Source: an uncultured Spirochaetota bacterium (GTDB lineage Bacteria > Spirochaetota > Spirochaetia > Treponematales > Treponemataceae). From it: a stretch of 41,003 bases of DNA. Position 1 is the first letter of the stretch; each line of letters opens with the position of its first letter. The stretch is taken from positions 1 through 41,003 of the forward strand of contig CALXMF010000018.1 of the NCBI GenBank assembly GCA_944389415.1, in the 5' to 3' direction. Positions 7,889 through 15,637 of the stretch are shown piece by piece. The notes beneath the pieces were generated by a model, which saw only the letters and a list, made by a program, of their open reading frames with translations, was not told the origin of the DNA and did no database searches. The translations under genes and the position numbers were made by a program.

Positions 7889-8239
7889 GGGGGTGTACCG
7901 GTTTCGACGGGTATGTTCGCGAACTTGAGCTGCAGGTGAGGTCTGCCTGTCCTCTAAACAGACAAAACCAATAACTGCCGAAGATAATCGTCAGTTCGCA
8001 ATGGCTGCTTAATCAGCCTTGCCGGAATCTATAAAGCACTGCTCCGAGCTTTATAGCATTCTGTCGCCAACCGGGGCTTGCTGTATATACTGTCCGTAGT
8101 ATATGCAGGACTTTTTACGGAATACGGAGACGACGCTTTTGGTGCTGCTACCGTTTCCCGACAACCACCTCGCACCAATAAACCTGTAGAGGCTCCTGAT
8201 CCGCATATTCGGACGGGAGTTCAACTCTCCCCATCTCCA
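7889..8239 (+). ncRNA. ssrA: transfer-messenger RNA (tmRNA)
   Basis: The 5' end GGGGGTG starts the conserved run that includes GGTTTCGACGGG. It pairs with CATCTCC (8232-8238) to form the tRNA-like acceptor stem with two G-U pairs. The T arm GGGAG-TTCAACT-CTCCC sits at 8215-8231. The tag reading frame is at 7977-8012: GCC GAA GAT AAT CGT CAG TTC GCA ATG GCT GCT TAA, encoding AEDNRQFAMAA after the charged Ala. The helix GTCTG/CAGAC at 7941-7962 lies before the tag. tmRNA rescues stalled ribosomes and tags the product for proteolysis. The 3' CCA is not encoded (the acceptor is followed by A, then AAG), so CCA must be added by nucleotidyltransferase. A promoter and a terminator flank it. Confidence 0.97.
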
Positions 8240-8261
8240 AAGAAGATGAATCTTACATAAT

Positions 8262-8295
8262 AAAGCCGCCCCGTTTCAAGGGCGGTTTTATTTAT
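8262..8295 (+). terminator. rho-independent terminator of ssrA
   Basis: Stem AAAGCCGCCC (8262-8271) with GGGCGGTTTT (8280-8289), 8-nt loop, followed by TTTTATTTAT. It lies between tmRNA and the convergent GRAM-like gene. Confidence 0.9.
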
Positions 8296-8316
8296 GGCAA
8301 GAAAAAACTTTCGCAA

Positions 8317-8637
8317 TCAGGCTTTCTGTATACCAGCTTGTTCTAACGCACTTGCAAGCTTGTTGGTAAACAGCCCTGTCATTCTGCACTTCTTATCGTC
8401 TGTCGTCATCAAAACAATACCACCAATTCCCGCAGAAAAAGAAACAATCTGGTCAAGAGGATATTCAAAATGAATAACAACTGAAAAAGGATCTGTAAAC
8501 AATACGCGCTGCTTTGTAATATGCAGTTTGCCAGGATTAGGCTTTGGAACAATACCCATGCTCATCTTAATGTATGACGCATCCGCTGAGCCCAAAAGAG
8601 TCTCATTTTCTCGCAATTCCCATGCTTTTAAATTCAT
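8317..8637 (-). CDS. small GRAM/PH-like domain protein
   Basis: 106 residues; AGGAGAC lies about 6 nt before the ATG at 8637. The sequence has a GRAM/PH-like pattern: a strand-turn start (ENETLLGSADASYIKM), then PGKLHITKQRVLFTDP, YPLDQIVSFSAG, IVLMTTDDKKCRMTGLF and a final helix (TNKLASALEQAG). Such domains bind lipids or act as small adaptors. It stands alone, convergent with tmRNA, with a long repeat-bearing region upstream. No membrane segment or signal peptide. Role unknown. Confidence 0.8.
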   Translation of the reverse strand: MNLKAWELRENETLLGSADASYIKMSMGIVPKPNPGKLHITKQRVLFTDPFSVVIHFEYPLDQIVSFSAGIGGIVLMTTDDKKCRMTGLFTNKLASALEQAGIQKA

Positions 8638-8824
8638 TGTTTTGTCTCCTGTATTAACATTATCTTTATAAGACTGTTTTGTTTTTATGATTTCACAGCA
8701 AATCTGTTACATCTTACAAAAAAAATTTAATTTTTTTTCTTTCATCTCTTTTACGCATTCAACATGCATAAGACAAATGTCTGCAAAAAATAATACAGTA
8801 TCTTTTATTCATTTTTAATCTTTC

Positions 8825-9068
8825 TTTGAACCAAAAATACACTTATTTTTATCCGTTTTTAAATTATTTTTAAAACAAAGATACACTTATTTTTATCCGT
8901 TTTTAAATTATTTTTAAAACAAAGATACACTTATTTTCATCCGTTTTTAAATTATTTTTGAAATAAAGATACACTTATTTTTATCTGTTTTTAAATTATT
9001 TTTGAAATAAAGATACACTTGTTTTTTTCTGTTTTTAAACTATTTTTGAAAAAAAGATACACTTATTT
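8825..9068. repeat. 44-bp AT-rich tandem repeat array in the 8638-9223 intergenic region
   Basis: The gene-free stretch 8638-9223 holds five full units starting at 8839, 8883, 8927, 8971 and 9015, each opening with ACACTTATTT or ACACTTGTTT. A partial unit follows at 9059 and a decayed half unit precedes at 8825-8838. The core TTATTTTTATCCGTTTTTAA is nearly invariant in the left units and drifts rightward. The spacing is strictly 44 bp with no unique spacers, so it is not a CRISPR. It sits 200-430 bp upstream of the GRAM-like gene and downstream of the SPFH gene. The rest of the stretch (8638-8824 and 9069-9154) is T-rich sequence in which I see no gene. Function unknown. Confidence 0.95.
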
Positions 9069-9154
9069 CAGTTTATAAGTAAGCTGTTAAAAAAATTACA
9101 TTAAAATAATACGGTATACAGGTAAATTAATTTCAGAGAAAAGGGACTGGCTCA

Positions 9155-9188
9155 GAAAAATTACGCGGGGTGAAACTGTATTCACCCC
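9155..9188 (-). terminator. terminator after the SPFH gene
   Basis: On the minus strand GGGGTGAA (9188-9181), a 6-nt loop and TTCACCCC (9174-9167) are followed within a few bases by TAATTTTTCT. It lies 36 nt beyond the stop of the SPFH gene. Confidence 0.75.
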
Positions 9189-9223
9189 ACACTCCTCTGC
9201 CTCTTGCAAAGCAGCTTTTTACT

Positions 9224-10111
9224 TTATTTTTTAATCAATTCAGCGGCGCTGGTCACAATATTCGCCAGGTTCTGAATATCAGAAGGTATAATCAGCTTTG
9301 TCGCCTGTCCGTCAGCTACTTTCTCCAGAGCCTCAAGACTGCGCAGACGGATCAGAGCGTCATCAGCGCCGACGCTTTTAATCTTCATCAGTCCTTCCGC
9401 GGTAGCATTCTGAATCGCAAGAATCGCTTCTGCCTCTCCTTCAGCTTTCTTTATCGCAGCTTCTTTTTCTGCTTCCGCTTCCAAAATCATGGCAGCCTTT
9501 TTACCTTCGGCGACAAGAATAGCAGACTGCTTCTGTCCTTCAGCAATCAGAATTGACTCACGGCGCTCACGCTCGGCGCGCATCTGTTTTTCCATTGCTT
9601 CCTGTATTGATTCAGGAGGAATGATATTCTTTACTTCGACACGGTTTACTTTTATTCCCCAGGGATCTGTCGCTTCGTCAAGAATACTGCGCATACGTGT
9701 ATTAATCACATCACGGCTTGTAAGTGTTCCGTCCAGTTCAAGCGCGCCAATAATGTTGCGCAGCGTTGTTGCAGAAAGATTCTCTATCGCGTTAAGAGGC
9801 TGCTCTACACCATACGTGTATAATTTAGGATCAGTTATCTGAAAATAAATAACTGTATCAATCATCATGGTTACATTATCTTTTGTGATAACCGGCTGCG
9901 GCTTAAAATCAAGCACGCGTTCCTTTAGCGATACCTTATTGGCGACCCGATCAATTATTGGAAATTTAACATGAATGCCAACTTCCCATGTAGTCAGATA
10001 TGTACCCAGCCGTTCAATAATATAAGACTGTGACTGCGGTACAATACGGATATTCTTAACAATCAGTATCAGCACTACGACAATGACCGCTATCAGAATA
10101 TTCAATGGCAT
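9224..10111 (-). CDS. SPFH/band 7 membrane protein (QmcA/stomatin-like)
   Basis: 295 residues; AAGGAG precedes the ATG at 10111. A hydrophobic N-terminal anchor (residues 2-19, LNILIAVIVVVLILIV) is followed by the band 7 domain (VPQSQSYIIERLGTYLTTWE to about residue 180), with family signatures such as FPIIDRV, TLRNIIGALELD and GIKVNRVEVKNI. Then comes a long helical coil (MEKQMRAERERRESILIAEG, EKEAAIKKAEGEAEAIL) that drives oligomer formation. The length matches E. coli QmcA. These proteins form large membrane microdomain cages and often associate with proteases. It is co-transcribed with the NfeD gene 13 nt upstream, the usual pairing, and ends in a clear terminator. Confidence 0.95.
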   Translation of the reverse strand: MPLNILIAVIVVVLILIVKNIRIVPQSQSYIIERLGTYLTTWEVGIHVKFPIIDRVANKVSLKERVLDFKPQPVITKDNVTMMIDTVIYFQITDPKLYTYGVEQPLNAIENLSATTLRNIIGALELDGTLTSRDVINTRMRSILDEATDPWGIKVNRVEVKNIIPPESIQEAMEKQMRAERERRESILIAEGQKQSAILVAEGKKAAMILEAEAEKEAAIKKAEGEAEAILAIQNATAEGLMKIKSVGADDALIRLRSLEALEKVADGQATKLIIPSDIQNLANIVTSAAELIKK

Positions 10112-10124
10112 ACGCTCTCCTTAT

Positions 10125-10571
10125 TTATAGTAATTTAATAACGGCGGTTGTTCCTTCAATATGGTCAATCACACATTCGCTGCCGGCATCCACAGAAGAA
10201 CCGGTATCAGAGCGGGCTGACCATATCACCCCGTTTATTTTTATTTCACCCTTTTCATATGGGCGGATGTCCTTAATCACCAGCGCCTTTTTACCGCTCA
10301 ACGCATCAACATTTGTCCGCAGACGCCCTACTTTTAGTTTCTTTACCGCGACCGGCCTGGTAAATACCAGAAGCGCAGCAGACAGCAGCAGAAACACCAG
10401 CACCTGCCATTCAGCAGGCAGCGGGGAAAACCCTATAACAATCATTATCAACGCGCTTAACGCAAACCAGATTGTCGTTAACCCCAATGTCAGAGCTTCG
10501 ATAACAATACAAAAGACCGCGACTGCAAACCAGACCCACGGCATATTATCAAGCAGTATCTGCATATTCAT
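10125..10571 (-). CDS. NfeD family membrane protein
   Basis: 148 residues. Three to four hydrophobic segments fill residues 8-70 (WVWFAVAVFCIVIEALTLGL, LIMIVIGFSPLP, VFLLLSAALLVF). A C-terminal OB-fold domain (about 80-148) has ALSGKKALVIKDIRPYEKGE and INGVIWSARS, typical of short NfeD proteins. NfeD partners SPFH proteins, encoded here 13 nt downstream. There is no Shine-Dalgarno; a promoter ends 6 nt before the ATG, so the mRNA may be leaderless. An internal ATG two codons later is possible but less favoured. Confidence 0.92.
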   Translation of the reverse strand: MNMQILLDNMPWVWFAVAVFCIVIEALTLGLTTIWFALSALIMIVIGFSPLPAEWQVLVFLLLSAALLVFTRPVAVKKLKVGRLRTNVDALSGKKALVIKDIRPYEKGEIKINGVIWSARSDTGSSVDAGSECVIDHIEGTTAVIKLL

Positions 10572-10577
10572 GTACTC

Positions 10578-10606
10578 AATATACTATACTATATGCTAAA
10601 AGCCAA
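10578..10606 (-). promoter_or_regulatory. promoter of nfeD, predicting a leaderless mRNA
   Basis: On the minus strand TTGGCT (10606-10601), a 17-nt spacer and TATATT (10583-10578), then exactly 6 nt before the ATG at 10571. The expected start of transcription falls on or next to the start codon. Confidence 0.55.
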
Positions 10607-10652
10607 GAGAGCAACAGCTACTATACAAACCGCCCCGCCACTATGTCATATA

Positions 10653-11945
10653 TCAAAACGGAACAGAGCTGGTTAAACAGAGCCGGCCTCCTGATATGGG
10701 ATGAATAAAAGAAAGACTCTGCGCGTGCAGCATAAGCCGTCCGCCGCCGTTTCCGTACAGTCTGTCACCGACTATCGGAACACCCAGCCCCAACGGATGT
10801 GCACTGTGTACACGCAGCTGATGTGTCCGCCCGGTACAGGGAATAAAACGAATGCGCGTTCTCCGGCGTCCTGCATCTGCTCCGCTGCGTACTAGTTCTT
10901 CACGGATTATCTCCCACTTTGTTATGCCTTTTTTCCCATGTACCGGATCATATATCTGATGAGGGCGATTTTCCGGATCAAGACGAAACGGCAGTTCAAT
11001 TGTACCCCGTCCGTTCATACGCAGCTCTTTTTTTACCGTCCCGTCAAGCAGCGCAATGTATTCTTTATCTACAAGTCCATTTTGAAACTGGATTGACAAA
11101 GCCCGATGAACATCAGGCGTAAAAGCAAGCACGAGCAGTCCTGACGTATCCATATCAAGACGATGAACCGCAGGCTGTTCCATACATGCAGGAAACAGCC
11201 GTTTCACACGGTTCACCACACAGTCCTGCATCTCCGCTGTCCGTCCCGGCACAGATAACAAACCTGAAGGTTTATTCACCACTATCAGATATTTGTCCCG
11301 ATACACAATTTCAAGACCAAGTATCGTCGGCAGCACCAGACGGCATTTTTCATCGCATGGAGGATATGTTCTGCCAGTGATGCGTGATCCGGAACGGGGC
11401 GGTCTGCCCACATATATCTCAGCGAGACTGAGCGGCAGAAGTTTTCGGCGAAACGCTTCAGACAGCAGTTTTGGCGCGCAGCAGTCTCCGCAGCCTGTAG
11501 GCGGCAATACATGAGGAAAAGAAGGCAGTATATCACCAAATCCACGTATCTGCCCATCTGCGCAATAAAAACGGTACAGATTGGCAAGCTGCTCAAGAGA
11601 AGTTCTGGAAAGCATGCGGCGTTCTTTTTTAAGCTCTAACCGTTTTTCAGATTGAACAGACGTATCAGCAAGACTGTCCCCCAGCTCATGAATGCGCTCA
11701 TCATAGAGATGTACCTGCAAGTCATATGCGGAAACATCAAAACAAGGAGAAACCCAGCCATCAAGCAGCCAGTTTCCTTCATATTGACCTGAAAATGCTT
11801 TTAATACTATCTGTTCTCCCTGTGCGGATTTGCACACACAAACACCAATCATAGCACCGGCACAAAAGAGATTTTTCTGCTGCACCTGCCGCGCAAGAGC
11901 ACGGCAATACAACAGCGCTTCTTTTTGAGGAAACGGAGGAAACAT
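10653..11945 (-). CDS. RluA-family RNA pseudouridine synthase with N-terminal extension
   Basis: 430 residues. The C-terminal half (about 210-430) is the RluA catalytic domain: IVVNKPSGLLSVPGR, HRLDMDTSGLLVLA with the catalytic Asp in HRLD, GLVDKEYIALLDG, and the RTHQLRVHSAHPLGLGVPI and LMLHAQSLSF motifs. The N-terminal 200 residues form an extension with TGCGDCCAPKLLSEAF, seen in long RluA-type proteins and of uncertain role. These enzymes isomerise U to pseudouridine in rRNA or tRNA; the target site cannot be assigned. The ATG at 11945 has no clear Shine-Dalgarno and begins 9 nt after the stop of cheB, so it is probably coupled. The region 10607-10652 holds no obvious terminator. Confidence 0.93.
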   Translation of the reverse strand: MFPPFPQKEALLYCRALARQVQQKNLFCAGAMIGVCVCKSAQGEQIVLKAFSGQYEGNWLLDGWVSPCFDVSAYDLQVHLYDERIHELGDSLADTSVQSEKRLELKKERRMLSRTSLEQLANLYRFYCADGQIRGFGDILPSFPHVLPPTGCGDCCAPKLLSEAFRRKLLPLSLAEIYVGRPPRSGSRITGRTYPPCDEKCRLVLPTILGLEIVYRDKYLIVVNKPSGLLSVPGRTAEMQDCVVNRVKRLFPACMEQPAVHRLDMDTSGLLVLAFTPDVHRALSIQFQNGLVDKEYIALLDGTVKKELRMNGRGTIELPFRLDPENRPHQIYDPVHGKKGITKWEIIREELVRSGADAGRRRTRIRFIPCTGRTHQLRVHSAHPLGLGVPIVGDRLYGNGGGRLMLHAQSLSFIHPISGGRLCLTSSVPF

Positions 11946-11954
11946 GTGATACTA

Positions 11955-12557
11955 CTACGCGAGCACTTTATGTCTAAGATATACCGGTATATTATACAGC
12001 GGCAGCACAACAGATGCGGCCCCATACTCAATAGCTGCACGCGGCATACCAAAAATCGCGCATGTCTCTGCGGATTCTACAATAGTTGTACCGCCTTTCC
12101 GGCATATTTCCCGGCATCCTGCGGCGCCGTCCTTGCCCATTCCAGTAAGCAACACCGCAAGACAGCCATCACCCAGTACACGAGCCGCAGACATGAACAG
12201 CATATCTACTGACGGACGCACAAAATGAACAAGAGGACCGTCATCAAGACCAAGCATACAGACAGAAGCGGACCATGTTTTTTTTACAATCAGATGACGC
12301 TTTGGCGGCGCCACATAGACACATCCAGGCTGCGGGATAACATTTTCACGAGCAAGTTCAACACGTACTCCAGTCGTTTCTGCAAGCCATTGAGGAAAAG
12401 AAGCACCAAAGGCGGCGTCAATATGTTGTGTTACCAACACCGGTAATGGAAAATTAGGACCTATACCAGCAAGCAGCGCGCGAACTGCTTCAGGCCCACC
12501 CGTCGATGCTCCTACAAGAAGAATCCGGGCTGTATGATTTCCTGTATTCAATGTCAT
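11955..12557 (-). CDS. cheB: stand-alone CheB methylesterase domain, no receiver
   Basis: 200 residues, only the catalytic domain. The triad is visible: Ser18 in GASTGG, His45 in VTQHIDAAF and Asp143 in TGMGKDGAAG. The family also has the VYVAPPKRHL and VRPSVDMLF segments, both present. CheB removes methyl groups from, and deamidates, chemoreceptor glutamyl/glutaminyl sites. The normal N-terminal receiver that gates CheB by phosphorylation is absent, and the gene start (ATG at 12557, weak GG-rich region before it) leaves no room for it. Activity must therefore be constitutive or controlled otherwise. No cheR lies nearby. It is followed 9 nt later by the pseudouridine synthase gene. Confidence 0.92.
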   Translation of the reverse strand: MTLNTGNHTARILLVGASTGGPEAVRALLAGIGPNFPLPVLVTQHIDAAFGASFPQWLAETTGVRVELARENVIPQPGCVYVAPPKRHLIVKKTWSASVCMLGLDDGPLVHFVRPSVDMLFMSAARVLGDGCLAVLLTGMGKDGAAGCREICRKGGTTIVESAETCAIFGMPRAAIEYGAASVVLPLYNIPVYLRHKVLA

Positions 12558-12658
12558 TCCATAACCCCATCATCTTTTATTAATTAAATGATACCGCAGT
12601 ATTGATGTTTTGTAAATACAGGAAATAAAAAAGTTGTATTTATTCTTAGTATATTTTA

Positions 12659-13588
12659 CTAAATAAGTTGTTTTGTATAAGAAACTCTGTTATCATTACG
12701 GTCTGTAATATAATCGTTATCAGTAATAAGTGAACAAAGCACAGGACTATTATCATCATAGGCAGCAATGTTTCTTCCGAATTTTCCGCCAGCATAACAA
12801 TACACACAGCCATGGGCGCAGGTATTATACATACCGATATCGACGCTTGCTGCGCAGCCGCACAGAGGACGCTGATTCCGGTCTTTAGTAAATGATTTTT
12901 GAATGCCGTTTAATGATGCTATAAAGTCTCCATCAATACAGTGCCCATGACGGATACCATACTTCATTAAATCAATAGATTCCGCGCATGTCTCAACAGA
13001 TATGCCGTACTGAGCGGCGCTATGAGCGATTCCATATGCCAGTTTATGTATTTCATCTTCAGTCAATTCGCGAATCCCATAAGCGGCAAGGCGACTGCGT
13101 ATTTTTGCGTATACATCAATAAAACTGATAATACACCGGCAGGCAGAACCGGAAAGCTGTACAGCAAGATGTTCAAATTCAGCAACATGACGTTCAACAG
13201 TCCAGCCGGCACCACAGAATATCGGATCATACCGCCAAATCATCCGCTGTTTACCAATCAACCGGCTGAGACTGATAAATGTCTGTACAGCCTCTGATAA
13301 CGGCGGTACACCGGGTTCAATATCACGCCCATATGGTGTTATCGTATACTGCACGTAATAACAATATCCCTGCCCGTCAAGCAGCGGCATCTTTTGTATA
13401 AACTGCGCAGAAGCATGTTTCGTCCAGAACACAATACAGTCAATGGCGTCAGGCGACAGCCAAATACGGGATACCTGCCGCGGATTAAACGGATTGCGGA
13501 CACAGACAAAACCGTCTTTGATACGGTTAAAAAACCATGAAGCATAATGCGCCGGTATATCAGTACGGCGAGACACGCTGATAATCAC
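12659..13588 (-). CDS. DUF1848 protein with C-terminal CX3CX2C motif
   Basis: 309 residues from a GTG at 13588, chosen because the family begins MIISVSRRTDIPAHY, as here. Conserved blocks include RNPFNPRQVSRIWLSP, CIVFWTKHA, YYVQYTITPYG, WRYDPIF and SFIDVYAK. At the C-terminus Cys243 and Cys245 (PLCGC) precede a CX3CX2C cluster at 257, 261 and 264 (NTCAHGCVYCYA), the arrangement used by radical SAM enzymes to hold a 4Fe-4S cluster, although there it normally sits near the N-terminus. The function of DUF1848 is not established as far as I know. It lies 47 nt downstream of nadE on the same strand and is probably co-transcribed. A weak hairpin overlaps the stop. Confidence 0.88.
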   Translation of the reverse strand: MIISVSRRTDIPAHYASWFFNRIKDGFVCVRNPFNPRQVSRIWLSPDAIDCIVFWTKHASAQFIQKMPLLDGQGYCYYVQYTITPYGRDIEPGVPPLSEAVQTFISLSRLIGKQRMIWRYDPIFCGAGWTVERHVAEFEHLAVQLSGSACRCIISFIDVYAKIRSRLAAYGIRELTEDEIHKLAYGIAHSAAQYGISVETCAESIDLMKYGIRHGHCIDGDFIASLNGIQKSFTKDRNQRPLCGCAASVDIGMYNTCAHGCVYCYAGGKFGRNIAAYDDNSPVLCSLITDNDYITDRNDNRVSYTKQLI

Positions 13589-13635
13589 CAGCTCTGCACC
13601 ATATACATACAGGTAGGATGAACAGCTGACAGATA

Positions 13636-15600
13636 TTATTCTGCAAGCGATTCAAGTTCACACTGCCACAGCTTCAGCGAGGCATCACTGGGCATGCGCC
13701 AGTCCCCACGGGGAGACAAACTGACAGTTCCTACTTTAGCTCCGTCCGGCAGACAGCTGCGCTTAAATTGCTGAGCAAAAAAACGGCGGAAGAAAACACT
13801 AAGCCACTGACGAATGATTTTATGTGTATGACGGCCGTCAAAAGCACGGCACGCAAGCATATATATTTTTTCAGGGCCGAATCCCCACCGCAGCATATAG
13901 TACAGAAAGAAATCATGTAGTTCATATGGCCCCACCAGTTCTTCCGTTTTCTGAGCGATTTCGCCTTCCTGTGCTGGCAGCAGCTCAGGACTTACCGGTG
14001 TATCAAGAATATCACGCAGTACTGCCGCAAGTTGTGTATTACCAGAATGCTCCGCCTCATCAGCCGACGCCGCAACAAGATAACGCACCAGCGTTTTGGG
14101 TACAGAAGCGTTTACCCCATACATGGACATATGATCCCCGTTGTACGTCGCCCAGCCAAGCGCGAGTTCAGACAAATCGCCAGTTCCAATAACAATTCCT
14201 CCGGACTGATTCGCCACATCCATCAGCACTTGTGTGCGTTCACGAGCCTGTGCGTTTTCATAGGTCACATCGTGAATATTTTCATCATGACCGATATCTG
14301 CAAAATGCTGACGCACTGATTTTTCAATAGATATCTCACGGAACGACACGCCTGCCGCCTCCGCAAGAGTCTGTGCGTTGCTGTGTGTCCGATGTGTAGT
14401 ACCAAAACAAGGCATGGTCACCGCGATAATACCGGACACGTCCCGGCCAAGTATTCGGAACGACTCAAGACAGACCAAAAGCGCCAGAGTTGAATCGAGT
14501 CCTCCGGACAAGCCGATAACAACAGTTTTTGCATGTGTATGTGCCAGCCGTTTTGCAAGTCCCTGTGCTTGAAGCGCAAGTACCTCACGGCAGCGGATGC
14601 TCCGCTCCTGTTTATCGGACGGCACAAACGGATATGGATCTATCACACGAAGCTCAAGAGAAGCTGCCTTTTTAAGAGAAACCGCTACAGTCCGGTATCC
14701 CGCTGTATCGCCATGTTCACGGCAGCGGGCACAATTCTGTGCGAATGTGGTAGTACGAATCCGTTCCTGCGCTATCCGGTCAAGATCGATTTCGGCAGCG
14801 GCAATAGCTCCTGAAAAAAGCGATGATTGCGCAAGCACAGTCCCATTTTCTGCGATAATATTGTGTCCCGCAAATACCATGTCGGTTGTAGACTCACCTT
14901 GGCCGGCATCAGCATATAAATACGCCGAGGCAAGACGGCCTGACTGTGAACGGACAAGAAGCCGGCGGTATTCCGCCTTGCCAATTACTTCGTTACTTGC
15001 TGACAAATTCACTATAATAGATGCGCCGGCAAGCGCGTGCCGGGACGATGGAGGAAGCGGCATCCAGAGATCTTCACAGATTTCAGCCGCGATAACAGCC
15101 TGCGGAAATGACTGGTCAGCAAATAAAATACGAGTCCCAAACGGTACAGAACCAAGTCCGAAGCCAAGCTGTATAACTTCGTCAGGTCTTTCGGAAAGAG
15201 GCGCCGGCGTAAACCAGCGTTTTTCATAAAACTCACTGTAATTGGGAATAAATGTTTTAGGAATCACTGCCTTTACAGTGCCACGCTGTACGGCAGCAGC
15301 GCAGTTGTACAACGCGCCATCTTTTACGAGCGGAAGCCCAACAAAGAACAGTACAGAAGTTGCAGCCGTTTCCTGCGCAATAGCGGAAAGAGCCTCTGCA
15401 GCACCCTGCAGCAGGGGCTGCTGCAAAAAAAGATCTCCGCAGGTATATGAAGTTACCGATAATTCAGGAAAAACGAGCAGCGATATCCCGCGGCGTTCCG
15501 CCTCCAGAACCGTGTCAATAATTGCCCGCGCATTTGCGGCGCAGTCTGCAACTGATACCTGCGGCGAAGCGCAGGCAGCGCGAAGAAAAGCAGTACTCAT
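13636..15600 (-). CDS. nadE: glutamine-dependent NAD+ synthetase
   Basis: 654 residues, the usual length of the two-domain enzyme. The N-terminal nitrilase-like glutaminase (about 1-290) has its triad: Glu46 in LVFPELSVTSY, Lys115 in VIPKTFIPNY and Cys175 in AAEICEDLW. The C-terminal synthetase has the ATP-binding SGGLDS at 365-370 and IIGTGDLSELALGWATYNGD-type segments near 480. The enzyme makes NAD+ from deamido-NAD+, ATP and glutamine, the last step of NAD synthesis. The ATG at 15600 is needed to keep the first strand of the glutaminase domain. There is no Shine-Dalgarno, and a near-consensus promoter ends 6 nt upstream, so a leaderless transcript is predicted. DUF1848 follows. Confidence 0.97.
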   Translation of the reverse strand: MSTAFLRAACASPQVSVADCAANARAIIDTVLEAERRGISLLVFPELSVTSYTCGDLFLQQPLLQGAAEALSAIAQETAATSVLFFVGLPLVKDGALYNCAAAVQRGTVKAVIPKTFIPNYSEFYEKRWFTPAPLSERPDEVIQLGFGLGSVPFGTRILFADQSFPQAVIAAEICEDLWMPLPPSSRHALAGASIIVNLSASNEVIGKAEYRRLLVRSQSGRLASAYLYADAGQGESTTDMVFAGHNIIAENGTVLAQSSLFSGAIAAAEIDLDRIAQERIRTTTFAQNCARCREHGDTAGYRTVAVSLKKAASLELRVIDPYPFVPSDKQERSIRCREVLALQAQGLAKRLAHTHAKTVVIGLSGGLDSTLALLVCLESFRILGRDVSGIIAVTMPCFGTTHRTHSNAQTLAEAAGVSFREISIEKSVRQHFADIGHDENIHDVTYENAQARERTQVLMDVANQSGGIVIGTGDLSELALGWATYNGDHMSMYGVNASVPKTLVRYLVAASADEAEHSGNTQLAAVLRDILDTPVSPELLPAQEGEIAQKTEELVGPYELHDFFLYYMLRWGFGPEKIYMLACRAFDGRHTHKIIRQWLSVFFRRFFAQQFKRSCLPDGAKVGTVSLSPRGDWRMPSDASLKLWQCELESLAE

Positions 15601-15606
15601 ACATAT

Positions 15607-15635
15607 ATTATACCCGCATCACTGGCAGCAGGCAA
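15607..15635 (-). promoter_or_regulatory. promoter of nadE, predicting a leaderless mRNA
   Basis: On the minus strand TTGCCT (15635-15630), a 17-nt spacer and a perfect TATAAT (15612-15607), with only 6 nt before the ATG at 15600. It sits 2 nt beyond the stop codon of the lipoprotein gene. Confidence 0.75.
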
Positions 15636-15637
15636 CC

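Noticed and set aside
8078-8260. 60-codon frame within the tmRNA gene
   Set aside because: It lies inside the structured tmRNA; only the 7977-8012 tag frame is meaningful.
8825-9068. CRISPR array
   Set aside because: The 44-bp units are contiguous with no unique spacers, and no cas gene is present.
10105-10599. 164-codon plus-strand frame opposite nfeD
   Set aside because: Antisense to NfeD, whose partner and domains are clear.
12646-12663. Hairpin TTAGTA/TACTAA overlapping the end of the DUF1848 gene as a terminator
   Set aside because: Six A/T-rich base pairs only, and the T-run lies too far away; not strong enough to annotate.
13824-15229. Several open frames of 60-210 codons on the plus strand opposite nadE
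   Set aside because: They are antisense to a well-supported enzyme gene, lack ribosome binding sites and show no domain; a by-product of its codon use.
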